Shown here: positions 7,891 through 15,529 of the stretch, piece by piece | How positions within the stretch are numbered: the stretch's first letter is position 1 | Layout of the letters: each line of letters opens with the position of its first letter | DNA from: Thermoguttaceae bacterium | Lineage (GTDB): Bacteria > Planctomycetota > Planctomycetia > Pirellulales > Thermoguttaceae | Assembly (NCBI GenBank): GCA_017407125.1 | Contig: JAFQXE010000023.1 | Span: 160,873 to 224,872 of the forward strand | DNA length: 64,000 bases | Direction of reading: 5' to 3' | Position numbers and translations under genes: made by a program | The notes under the pieces: generated by a model | What the model saw: only the letters and a program-made list of their open reading frames with translations | The model's database searches: none | What the model was told of the DNA's origin: nothing

Positions 7891-9726
7891 ATGGGAGATA
7901 TGAGTTGTTGTTCTAAATATAGTTTTGACGTTTTGGTCGTGGGCGGCGGACATGCTGGTATAGAAGCCGCCTGCGCCGCCGCTCGAATTGGCGCGAAAAC
8001 CGCGCTGTTGACCGGGAATCTCGATACAATCGGGATGATGAGCTGCAACCCGGCGATTGGGGGCGTCGGAAAAGGGCAGATCGTTCGCGAAGTGGACGCT
8101 CTGGGCGGCGTCATGGGACGGCTTATCGACCAGACCGGGATTCAGTTCAGAATGCTCAACCGGAGCAAAGGTCCTGCCATGCAGGGGCCGCGCGCTCAGG
8201 CGGACAAAGCCCTCTATCGGAACGAAGCCAAATATTTCTGCGAACAGCAGCCGAACCTGTCGCTGCGTCAGGAACAGGTTGTCGGGCTGATAACTCAAAC
8301 GGAAAACGGAAAGCGGGTCGTTCGCGGCGTTACAACTCAAACCGGGTCTGAATATTACGCGCCTGCCGTCGTGCTGTGTTCCGGGACGTTTCTGCAGGGC
8401 GTTTTGCATTACGGACCCACTCAAATTCCCGGCGGACGCTGCGCCGAAGCCCCGTCTGTCGGTCTGAGCCAATCTTTAATAGAAAACGGTATCGAACTCA
8501 AACGGTTCAAGACGGGAACGCCCGCCAGAATCAACGCTCGTTCGGTCGATTACTCTAAACTGATTGAGCACGCCGGCGACCCTGTCCCGGAGCCGTTTTC
8601 GTTCATGACAAATTCCATCGACGTTGAGCAGATTCCCTGCTGGATGGCTCACACGAACGCGACGGTTCATAAAATCATTACGGACAACCTCGATAAAGCC
8701 CCGATGTACACCGGGCAGATTACGTCTACGGGTCCGCGGTACTGCCCGTCGATTGAAACGAAAGTCGTCCGGTTTGCCGACAAGGACGCTCATCAGATTT
8801 TTCTGGAACCGGAAGGACGCCGCACGAACGAGATGTACGTCAACGGTCTTTCGACCAGTTTGCCGCCATACCTTCAGGACGCCATAATTCACGCCATTGT
8901 CGGGCTGGAAGAGGCGGAAATTATTCGTTACGCCTACGCGATTGAATACGACTACGCCCCGTCGCTGGGTCAGATTCGCCTGACGCTGGAAACGACGGCG
9001 GTTGACGGTTTGTACCTGGCGGGACAGCTCAACGGCACAACCGGTTACGAGGAAGCGGCGGCGCAAGGACTGGTTGCCGGAGCGAACGCCGCGCTGAAAG
9101 TCGCCGGGCGGGAACCGCTCAAACTGACTCGGGAACAGGCGTACATCGGCGTCATGATAGACGACCTGGTAACTCGCGGCGCGGACGAGCCGTATCGAAT
9201 GTTCACCTCCCGGGCGGAATGTCGGCTTCGACTCCGGGGCGACAACGCCGACCGGCGCCTGACGCCTGTCGCGCGTTCTTGCGGACTGATCGACGACGAC
9301 CGCTGGCAGGCGTTTGAAGAGAAAATCGCCTGTCTGGAATCGACCATGCAGTTCCTGCAATCGACCCGATACGAGGGCATGTCCGTTTGGGAACATCTCC
9401 GCCGACCGGGTACGACGTGGGAATCGCTGACGGAAAAATACGAGCAGCTTCGACCCGTCCCGTACCGCGTTGAAGAACAGATACTCAACGACGCCAAGTA
9501 TTCCGGCTACTTGAAACAGGAAGACGAGTTCAACGCCCGACAGGGCAGAATCGGACGCCGCCGCATTCCCGCCGACATCGACTATTTCGCGATAAAACAC
9601 CTCCGCATGGAAGCGAAAGAGGCATTGAGCAAGATTCGCCCGGAAACGATCGAACAGGCGTCGCGAATCGGAGCCATCACCCCTGCCGACATCGCGGTTT
9701 TGACGATATATTTAGGCAATAATTAG
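7891..9726 (+). CDS. mnmG: tRNA uridine-5-carboxymethylaminomethyl modification enzyme MnmG (GidA)
   Basis: The 611-residue product is the FAD-dependent subunit that works with MnmE to install the (carboxymethyl)aminomethyl group on U34 of several tRNAs. Evidence is the N-terminal Rossmann motif VVGGGHAGIEAA, the family stretch GMMSCNPAIGGVGKGQIVREVDALGG (split across residues 50-75), the PGGRCAEAPSVGLS block, and YCPSIETKVVRF with the conserved catalytic-region cysteine. Length matches the usual 610-630. The start at 7891 has a GGA 6 nt upstream; 7900 is an alternative, and the longer 7834 frame adds repeat-derived residues. mnmE is not in the window. Housekeeping gene. Confidence 0.95.
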   Translation: MGDMSCCSKYSFDVLVVGGGHAGIEAACAAARIGAKTALLTGNLDTIGMMSCNPAIGGVGKGQIVREVDALGGVMGRLIDQTGIQFRMLNRSKGPAMQGPRAQADKALYRNEAKYFCEQQPNLSLRQEQVVGLITQTENGKRVVRGVTTQTGSEYYAPAVVLCSGTFLQGVLHYGPTQIPGGRCAEAPSVGLSQSLIENGIELKRFKTGTPARINARSVDYSKLIEHAGDPVPEPFSFMTNSIDVEQIPCWMAHTNATVHKIITDNLDKAPMYTGQITSTGPRYCPSIETKVVRFADKDAHQIFLEPEGRRTNEMYVNGLSTSLPPYLQDAIIHAIVGLEEAEIIRYAYAIEYDYAPSLGQIRLTLETTAVDGLYLAGQLNGTTGYEEAAAQGLVAGANAALKVAGREPLKLTREQAYIGVMIDDLVTRGADEPYRMFTSRAECRLRLRGDNADRRLTPVARSCGLIDDDRWQAFEEKIACLESTMQFLQSTRYEGMSVWEHLRRPGTTWESLTEKYEQLRPVPYRVEEQILNDAKYSGYLKQEDEFNARQGRIGRRRIPADIDYFAIKHLRMEAKEALSKIRPETIEQASRIGAITPADIAVLTIYLGNN

Positions 9727-9836
9727 CTTTTAGCTTTTAGCTACTAGCCTCTAGCTTTTTGATTTTAGCTTCAGGCTTTAAAAGTTGACGCTAAGAACTA
9801 CAAGCGCACAAGCTAATAGCTAGAGGCTAATAGCTC
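9726..9836. repeat. T element copy 1 (AGCTAATAGCTAG family)
   Basis: A dispersed element of about 110 bp. Its left part (TAGCTACTAGCCTCTAGC) is complementary to its right part (GCTAGAGGCTAATAGCT), giving a long hairpin. The middle GAACTACAAGCGCACAAGC is conserved in copies at 23936-24056 and 60527-60643. Confidence 0.7.
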
Positions 9837-9879
9837 CCTTAACTCAGTATCCCAAAAACCTCAAAGTTAATCATACTCC

Positions 9880-10902
9880 ATGACATCCAACGAGCTTCCC
9901 TATCGACCGACGCTGGCAGAGCGGATTCCCGGTCCGTTTCTAATTTTTCGGGCGTTTTTACTGGCGTTCTCGCCGTCGATTCTGGCGTTGTCCGCCGCGG
10001 CAACGCTGATTTGCTGCGGTCTGGGTCTGTGGTCGCCGGCGGTGCATTACACCGGGGCGAAGCCGATGTCGACCGTTACGGCGAAGTCCACCCTTCTGGA
10101 CTCCCTGCAGCCGATAAACGAAGTTACGTCGTCCAAGGATTTATGGAGCGCCTGCGTTCTGCATTTCACCCCGTACTTTCACGCAGACGGCGCGGCGTTC
10201 TACTGGCAGATAGCCGGGTCGTTTCTCCTGTGGTCGTTTGTCAGTCTGGCGATCGCTCGAATCGCCGCCGTCAAGCTGACTGTGGGAGACGGAACGTCTA
10301 TTAAACGCGCCGTGGGCTGGGCGCTGGACAAGTACCCGTCCTGGCTGGGCGCGCTGATTATCGCCGCAGCCGCCGGATATTTCTTTTGGGGCGTAGCGTG
10401 GGTTGGAATGAGAATCCCGTATCTCAATCAATGGCTCTTCCCCGTCTGGTACGTCTGCCTCGGATTGGGCGTTGTCGTTGGACTGGGCGTTTACATCGGG
10501 ATTCACTTCCTCGCGCCGGCTCTGGTAACGGAAAACTGCGACTGCTTCGATGCCGTAAGCCGTTCGTTCGCCTATGCGACGCAAAAGCCGATTCATTTAA
10601 TCGGATACGTCCTGTTCACGTTGTTCGTCGGGAATTTCGGGATTATCCTGCTGACGATACTGCTGTCGTGTTTTAATCAAATGACGTATTACTGGATTAT
10701 TGCCGCCGGGATGGAAATAACGACGTATATTGAATACGTCATGCATTTCGTCTGGCTGACGCAAATGTACGTCCTCAACGCGTTCTGGTTTACGTCTGCC
10801 ACGGCGATTTACCTTCTGCTTCGATTCCGCGTCGATAAAGTTGAACTGGACGAAGTCTGGCTTCCAACCCCGTACGGGCTGCCTCGGCACAAACTGCAGT
10901 AA
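9880..10902 (+). CDS. polytopic membrane protein of unknown function
   Basis: The 340-residue protein has about seven predicted membrane segments (near residues 31-53, 104-126, 152-172, 181-207, 238-262, 268-290 and 300-318) and short polar ends. There is no signal peptide or known motif. A hydrophilic segment (55-100) after the first membrane helix is probably extracytoplasmic. I recognise the general style of planctomycete integral membrane proteins but cannot name a family. It stands alone between a T element and the leaderless gene at 11147. The start lacks a Shine-Dalgarno sequence. Confidence 0.7.
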   Translation: MTSNELPYRPTLAERIPGPFLIFRAFLLAFSPSILALSAAATLICCGLGLWSPAVHYTGAKPMSTVTAKSTLLDSLQPINEVTSSKDLWSACVLHFTPYFHADGAAFYWQIAGSFLLWSFVSLAIARIAAVKLTVGDGTSIKRAVGWALDKYPSWLGALIIAAAAGYFFWGVAWVGMRIPYLNQWLFPVWYVCLGLGVVVGLGVYIGIHFLAPALVTENCDCFDAVSRSFAYATQKPIHLIGYVLFTLFVGNFGIILLTILLSCFNQMTYYWIIAAGMEITTYIEYVMHFVWLTQMYVLNAFWFTSATAIYLLLRFRVDKVELDEVWLPTPYGLPRHKLQ

Positions 10903-11108
10903 CCGAGATATAACCGTTTGATGGTTAAATAGTTACGTTTTATATATCAACTTGATTTACACCTTTTGACTTCCACTTTGATTTGCACCGATGAGACTTC
11001 ACCTTGGATTTTATTACATCTTTTTTCTGGAAAGCAAGCGTTAAAGTTTTGCTATTTTCTCCGTTTTGATTAATATAGAAATATCCAGAAAAAGCGCGGG
11101 GTTTGCCG

Positions 11109-11137
11109 TTGACACGCCCTGAAAAAAACGTTACTAT
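11109..11137 (+). promoter_or_regulatory. sigma70-type promoter, predicted leaderless start
   Basis: TTGACA (11109-11114), a 17-bp spacer, then TACTAT (11132-11137). The downstream ATG is at 11147, 10 bp after the -10 box, so the transcript would begin within a few bases of the start codon. Confidence 0.65.
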
Positions 11138-11146
11138 CCCCCCATC

Positions 11147-11905
11147 ATGAGTAACCCGATATATTCCCAAAATGACGAACGCGAAACGCCGGAACGGATG
11201 TCGTTTGATTTCCTGTTCGACGGTTCTGGAAACGGTTTGCCGTGCTCAACCGCTCCGACGTCCGCGTCTGAAATTAAACTTAAAACGTCCTACGGCGTTT
11301 CCGTTTTTACGCCGATGGACTATTTGTGTACGTACGCTTACCCGCTATTGATCTGGCTTCATTCTCAAGAGGGTTCTGAGGACGACCTGCTCAAAAAAAT
11401 GCCGAAAATCAGTTTGAAGAACTATATCGGCGTCGCTCCTCAGGGCTTTTCCAAAAAGAACGGCGCGTCCGCCTGGCCGTTGCTGTGCTTGTCGGATATT
11501 GAAAGCCGCGTTCTGGAATCGGTCGAACGAGTTAAGAAGCAGTTCAACGTCAATTCGCGTCGAATCTTCCTGGCTGGCATGGACGCCGGCGGAACCGCAG
11601 CGATGGCTCTAGCGTTGGCTCGTCCAGACGTCTTTGCCGGCGCGGCGGCGTTTAACGCGCCAGCTCCGCGGTCGCCGATGATGTTCCGTCAGTTCAAGCT
11701 CCAAAAGAAACAGTCCTACTTCGTCGGGTTCCCGGAAGATTCCCAGCTGTATTCTCCCGTTGCGCTCAAAGAGGATATTGACGCCTTTACCAACGCTGGA
11801 CTCAATATTCAGTTCAAGGAATACAAGGGTCAGACGTTTGAAGATCAGATTTATCCCGATATCAACCGCTGGATCATGCGGAGCATCAGCAGCGCGGTGT
11901 TTTAA
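11147..11905 (+). CDS. alpha/beta-hydrolase-fold esterase-like protein with non-canonical nucleophile
   Basis: The 252-residue protein has the alpha/beta hydrolase order: YPLLIWLHSQEG (beta strand and oxyanion region, about residue 65), a helix, then RRIFLAGMDAGGTAAMALA where the nucleophile elbow G-x-S-x-G would be. The central residue is Asp (GMDAGG), not Ser or Cys. The C-terminal region, where a catalytic His is expected, reads YKGQTFEDQIYPDINRWIM and has no His. It may be a non-catalytic homologue or use a different mechanism. There is no signal peptide, so it is cytoplasmic. Its promoter predicts a leaderless mRNA. The gene is followed by an R element. Confidence 0.7.
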   Translation: MSNPIYSQNDERETPERMSFDFLFDGSGNGLPCSTAPTSASEIKLKTSYGVSVFTPMDYLCTYAYPLLIWLHSQEGSEDDLLKKMPKISLKNYIGVAPQGFSKKNGASAWPLLCLSDIESRVLESVERVKKQFNVNSRRIFLAGMDAGGTAAMALALARPDVFAGAAAFNAPAPRSPMMFRQFKLQKKQSYFVGFPEDSQLYSPVALKEDIDAFTNAGLNIQFKEYKGQTFEDQIYPDINRWIMRSISSAVF

Positions 11906-11911
11906 TTAATG

Positions 11912-12053
11912 AAAGGCGGTAATGAAGTGAGCGTTAGCGAACGGAATTACGCATTCGCCGTTAGGCGAACAAAATGCCCGGTTCAACCTTTTTGGTTTGC
12001 CTTCGGCAAACTGCGTAATTCCGCTCCCGTTGGTCGCTCCATTACCGCCTTCC
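11912..12053. repeat. R element copy 1 (palindromic, 142 bp)
   Basis: It begins AAAGGCGGTAATGAAGTGAGCG and ends GGTCGCTCCATTACCGCCTTCC, so its ends are imperfect inverted repeats of about 20 bp. Inside, GGAATTACGCA pairs with TGCGTAATTCC, enclosing TTCGCCGTTAGGCGAA and TTTGCCTTCGGCAAA hairpins. Further copies lie at 46832-46968 and, split, at 49470-50522. Confidence 0.85.
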
Positions 12054-12078
12054 AATTTTGCCTACTGCCTTAACAACA

Positions 12079-12912
12079 ATGACTCGAATATATCCCTTTC
12101 TTTTCGTCGCCGCTCTGTCCGCGACCGTTTTGGCGCAGGACGACGACGGCTATCTGCTTCGTTACAAGTTCGAGAAAGACTCTCAGATTCGATGGAACGT
12201 CGTTCATCGCACTCACAACGAGACGACGATGAAAGAAACGACGATTGTAACAGACACCTACAGCGAATCGGAAAAGGTCTGGACGGTTAAGCAAGTCAAG
12301 CCGGACGGGGGCGCGGTAATCGAGAACTCCGTTGCCTGGATGAACCTCTGGCAGAACGTTACCGGGCAGAACCGGGTCAGCTACGATAGCCGAACGGACA
12401 AGACGCCCTCTCATTGCTACGCAAACATGCCGAAAATGCTCAACGTTCCTTTGGCGGACATTACTCTCGACGCCCGCGGAAACGTGGTTGAACGAAAGGA
12501 CTTTTTCCCTCAGACGGAATTGCAGCTTCTTAATCCGGTTCAGCTTTTGGTCCCGTTCCCGGAACACAAGGTCTTGCCGGGCGACGTCTGGAAGGTCGAT
12601 AAAATCGTTTACGTCCCCAAACCGGGGGGGACGGTTTTCAAAGTTCAAACGGTTCAGAAATACGTGCTGGAATCCGTTGAAGACGACCTGGCGACAATTA
12701 CGTATTACACTCAGGTTTTAACGCCCATTCACGACCCGAAGACGCTGGCTCAGCTGGTTCAGTGCCGCGCCAAAGGGAAAATGGTATTCAATATTAAAAC
12801 CGGAAAGTCCGAAGAACACGTCTTGACGCTTGACCATACCGTCCCGCATTTCAGCGGGGACGCGTCGATTGTCAAGCACAAAAACCGTTCGACCGAAACG
12901 CTTTTGCCGTAA
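12079..12912 (+). CDS. secreted protein of unknown function
   Basis: The 277-residue protein starts at MTRIYPFLFVAALSATVLAQ, a clean signal peptide cut after LAQ. An in-frame ATG seven codons earlier would place a non-basic segment in front, so 12079 is preferred. The mature part is beta-rich with a central VLPGDVWKVDKIVYVP segment resembling the GDTW region of the protein at 96-1553, suggesting the same broad family of planctomycete exported proteins. No catalytic residues are evident. It ends 15 bp before fliR and is probably cotranscribed with it, though a functional link to flagella is not shown. Confidence 0.7.
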   Translation: MTRIYPFLFVAALSATVLAQDDDGYLLRYKFEKDSQIRWNVVHRTHNETTMKETTIVTDTYSESEKVWTVKQVKPDGGAVIENSVAWMNLWQNVTGQNRVSYDSRTDKTPSHCYANMPKMLNVPLADITLDARGNVVERKDFFPQTELQLLNPVQLLVPFPEHKVLPGDVWKVDKIVYVPKPGGTVFKVQTVQKYVLESVEDDLATITYYTQVLTPIHDPKTLAQLVQCRAKGKMVFNIKTGKSEEHVLTLDHTVPHFSGDASIVKHKNRSTETLLP

Positions 12913-12927
12913 TCCCAACTCCGTTAC

Positions 12928-13665
12928 ATGGACAGCGTCTTTTATACCGCCGTTTTGATTATGCTCCGAGTCAGCGGGGTTGTCGCCGCCGTTCCCGGAG
13001 GACGTCGGGCGCCGTGGACGCTGCGAATCGGCTTGGCGATTGCGCTGGCTTTAATTCTCATTCCCGGTCAGCTGGCGAACGCTGCGGCGGTTCCGCAAAC
13101 GTGGCTGACGATTCTGCTTGCCGCCCTTGGAGAGTTCCTGCTGGGATTGTCGCTGGGGCTGGGCGTGGCAATTGTCTTTTCCGCCTTGACGCTGGCGGGG
13201 AAGCTGATTTCTTACGTCTCAGGACTGGGCGCGAATGAAATCTTTGACCCCTTAACCGGGGAAGCCAACAGCCCAATCGGCAAATTTCTTTTCCTGCTCG
13301 GCGCCGCTGCGTTTTTAGCTGTCAACGGACATCACAAAGTAATCGAAGCGCTCATGCACACGTACGCGACGTTCCCGCCGGGAGAAGTTACCTTGCAGTC
13401 GCTGTCTGAAAGCTACGTTTTGCTCACGACGCTGACGGCGGAATCGTTCTCCTTCGGCTTGCAAATCTCGATGGGCGTTATCACCGCGCTATTGCTGGTC
13501 CTGATAGGCTTTGCCGTCATCTCGCGCGTTGCGCCGATGATCAACCTCATGTCCGTCGGCTGGTCTGTCAACATGCTTTTGACGCTGGGCGTTGTACTGG
13601 TATCGCTGGGAACAATTATCACCGTCTTCAGCCAATTCGCCGCGGATAAACTAGGCGCGTTTTAG
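12928..13665 (+). CDS. fliR: flagellar biosynthetic protein FliR
   Basis: The 245-residue protein fits FliR, a membrane part of the flagellar type III export gate (with FliP and FliQ). It has the N-terminal LRVSGVVAAVPGG segment, several hydrophobic helices (LGEFLLGLSLGLGVAIVFSALTLAG is typical of the family, about residues 69-93), and the C-terminal RVAPMINLMSVGWSVNMLLTLGVVL block. Length is close to the usual 255. The injectisome homologue SctT is less likely because flhB is also in the window, but cannot be excluded from this gene alone. It is not in a flagellar operon: a secreted protein precedes it and a convergent nitroreductase follows. Confidence 0.85.
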   Translation: MDSVFYTAVLIMLRVSGVVAAVPGGRRAPWTLRIGLAIALALILIPGQLANAAAVPQTWLTILLAALGEFLLGLSLGLGVAIVFSALTLAGKLISYVSGLGANEIFDPLTGEANSPIGKFLFLLGAAAFLAVNGHHKVIEALMHTYATFPPGEVTLQSLSESYVLLTTLTAESFSFGLQISMGVITALLLVLIGFAVISRVAPMINLMSVGWSVNMLLTLGVVLVSLGTIITVFSQFAADKLGAF

Positions 13666-13690
13666 CTGCAAGACGGCGATTATCTTGAAT

Positions 13691-14203
13691 CTATGCGTAG
13701 ACAACAGTTTTGTCGATTGCAGCGCGATTGTGCATTGCAGTCGGGGCTGCGTCTGGGGCAGGGTATCCCATCGGAAGCAGTGCGACCGGGACGACGTTGT
13801 CCGGCAGAGCGAATTCCGCTTTGACCTTTGCCGGGTCGAAGTACGCTACCCACGTTGTTCCGAGTCCCTGTTCCGCCGCCTCGAGCATGTAATGCGTGCA
13901 GACGATTGTCGCATCGATCTCTCCGATGTTCTTGCCGTCAAACGGACGCGTCCAGCTGGAAGCGGTGTCTGTGCAAACCAGCAGCACGACCGGGGCGTTG
14001 AAATGGCACGTTGTGCAGCGGCGAATCTTCGCCAGCCCTTCTTCTGACTGAATAACCCAGACGCGCTGCGGCTGTTTGTTGCAGCCAGTCGGGGCGAGGT
14101 TGCCGGCTTCCAGAACCGCGTCCAGAGCGGCTTTTTCTACGGGCTTATTCTGAAACGAACGAACGGAATAGCGATTTTTCGCTAAAGTCAAAAAGTCTTG
14201 CAT
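13691..14203 (-). CDS. nitroreductase family protein
   Basis: The 170-residue protein carries the FMN-binding nitroreductase pattern: KNRYSVRSFQNKPVEKAALDAVLEAGNLAPTGCNKQP at the N-terminus (residues 8-44), with the R-S-x-R phosphate contacts and the PTGCNKQP loop. It then has EAAEQGLGTTWVAYFDP and VVPVALLPMGYP. It would reduce nitro, quinone or flavin substrates with NAD(P)H as a cytoplasmic homodimer; the true substrate is unknown. Length is at the short end of the family. It faces fliR, with 25 bp between the stops and no terminator seen there. Confidence 0.9.
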   Translation of the reverse strand: MQDFLTLAKNRYSVRSFQNKPVEKAALDAVLEAGNLAPTGCNKQPQRVWVIQSEEGLAKIRRCTTCHFNAPVVLLVCTDTASSWTRPFDGKNIGEIDATIVCTHYMLEAAEQGLGTTWVAYFDPAKVKAEFALPDNVVPVALLPMGYPAPDAAPTAMHNRAAIDKTVVYA

Positions 14204-14254
14204 GAATGAAACTCCTTTGAGGTTACAGGATTATGTGATTTGCGGCTAATATGA

Positions 14255-15376
14255 CTATGGTTTAACCCCGGGGATTCCGCAGGCGCGTCCGAGCAGGTTT
14301 GCCAGCGCGGCGAAATCGAGGTTGTAGTATTTTATGAGCGTCTGTTCAACGTCTGCGCCGTCTTTGACGTCGTCAATCAGGTTGACAAACGCGCCCGGGT
14401 TTCGTTTCAATAGCAGGTTGACGGTCATGGCGGCGGCGCCGTACTGCCAGGGGTCTAAATGATCTGTTGCCTGAAACATCCCGCCCAGCGAGTGCGTTTT
14501 CTGCATGGCGGCAACCGCCTGCTTCTGCTTGGCGGGGCAGGTCGTCGCCTGCGGAACGAGGGTTCGGGCTGTCCAGTCGGAAACGCCCTCGTTGAGCCAC
14601 AGCGGCAGCGGATAAGCCACGCGGCGCATGAACGAAAATCCGTGCGTAGTTTCGTGAACCAGACTGCTGTACATATTGAATTTGTCTTTGTTGAACTTAC
14701 AGGTAATTGTTACTGTACCGTCAAGCATTTGGTGACACAGCCCTTTGGTTCCAGACGAAACCTTTTGATTGAAAAAGCGCGTTTCAAACTGGTTGTAGTC
14801 CGACTCGTCCATAAAAACAACGACGACGCATTTCGCCTGCCAGATGTTCTTTCGGACGGGTTTGCTCTTTGACGCGTTTCTTTTTTCAACGGCAGGCGCG
14901 CCCTCCTGTTCCTGCTGCGGGTCAACAAAAGGAACGTTGAACTTATCGCATAGAACGCCGTACATTCTGTCTAAAAGAGCCTGAATTTCCCGATACATTT
15001 GCGGAGGAACGTCGGACGCGAAAAGGAAATACCGCGTTTCAGAACAGCGCAGTTTTGGGAACGCCGCCTGGTAGCGCTTGACGGTCGCTTTTTGCTCGTA
15101 AAGCCGCTGGTTCCATTCCTTTGACGTCATGGGCGTCCACGGAAGACGACCGGTAATCTCTTTGACTTTGTTCGCAACGGCAAGACGTTCCTGATAGGGG
15201 ATTGTTACATCCTCAATCTGCTGTCGCATTTCGGTCAGGTCGGCGGCGTTTTGAGGCTCTTCAAATTGAGACGCTTCAAATCCGCCGAACTGAGCGAACG
15301 CCGGGCAGACAAGCGCGGTCAACAGCAAGACGGCGATAAAAACGGCGATTTCGATTCGGACTTTAAATCGTTTCAT
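14255..15376 (-). CDS. secreted gluzincin-like metalloprotease-fold protein
   Basis: The 373-residue protein has a signal peptide (residues 1-28, ending FAQ) and a zinc-protease motif HETTH followed 17 residues later by LWLNEGVSDW, the spacing of a gluzincin HExxH...NExxxD site. This places it with planctomycete DUF1570-like proteins, proposed peptidases of the envelope. A lysine-rich stretch (about 165-178) interrupts the domain before the motif. The substrate is unknown. The gene stands alone on the minus strand, head to tail with the tetraheme gene upstream but separated by that gene's terminator. Confidence 0.75.
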   Translation of the reverse strand: MKRFKVRIEIAVFIAVLLLTALVCPAFAQFGGFEASQFEEPQNAADLTEMRQQIEDVTIPYQERLAVANKVKEITGRLPWTPMTSKEWNQRLYEQKATVKRYQAAFPKLRCSETRYFLFASDVPPQMYREIQALLDRMYGVLCDKFNVPFVDPQQEQEGAPAVEKRNASKSKPVRKNIWQAKCVVVVFMDESDYNQFETRFFNQKVSSGTKGLCHQMLDGTVTITCKFNKDKFNMYSSLVHETTHGFSFMRRVAYPLPLWLNEGVSDWTARTLVPQATTCPAKQKQAVAAMQKTHSLGGMFQATDHLDPWQYGAAAMTVNLLLKRNPGAFVNLIDDVKDGADVEQTLIKYYNLDFAALANLLGRACGIPGVKP

Positions 15377-15425
15377 ATCTAAAATATACCAGAAGTAAAA
15401 CCGATTTGCAATCGGGGGCGAGAAT

Positions 15426-15468
15426 AAAAAAACGGTTTGAGGAAATGAAGGAGTTGTTCCTCAAACCG
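15426..15468 (-). terminator. rho-independent terminator of tetraheme lipoprotein gene
   Basis: Read on the minus strand, CGGTTTGAGGAA pairs with TTCCTCAAACCG around an 11-nt loop containing CTCCTTC, followed by a run of seven T. Confidence 0.85.
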
Positions 15469-15529
15469 CCAAACGAATTCCGTTCGTTTATGTACGATTA
15501 CTCTGGTTTGGCTTTACGCCAGGAGAGAA

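Noticed and set aside
8476..9600. 374-residue ORF antisense to mnmG
   Set aside because: mnmG is unmistakable on the plus strand. The antisense frame has Arg/Val-rich shadow composition and no family motif.
9726..9836. CRISPR or attachment site reading of the TAGCT word repeats
   Set aside because: Words are irregularly spaced, and the element recurs as a whole self-complementary unit at two other intergenic sites; there are no cas or integrase genes.
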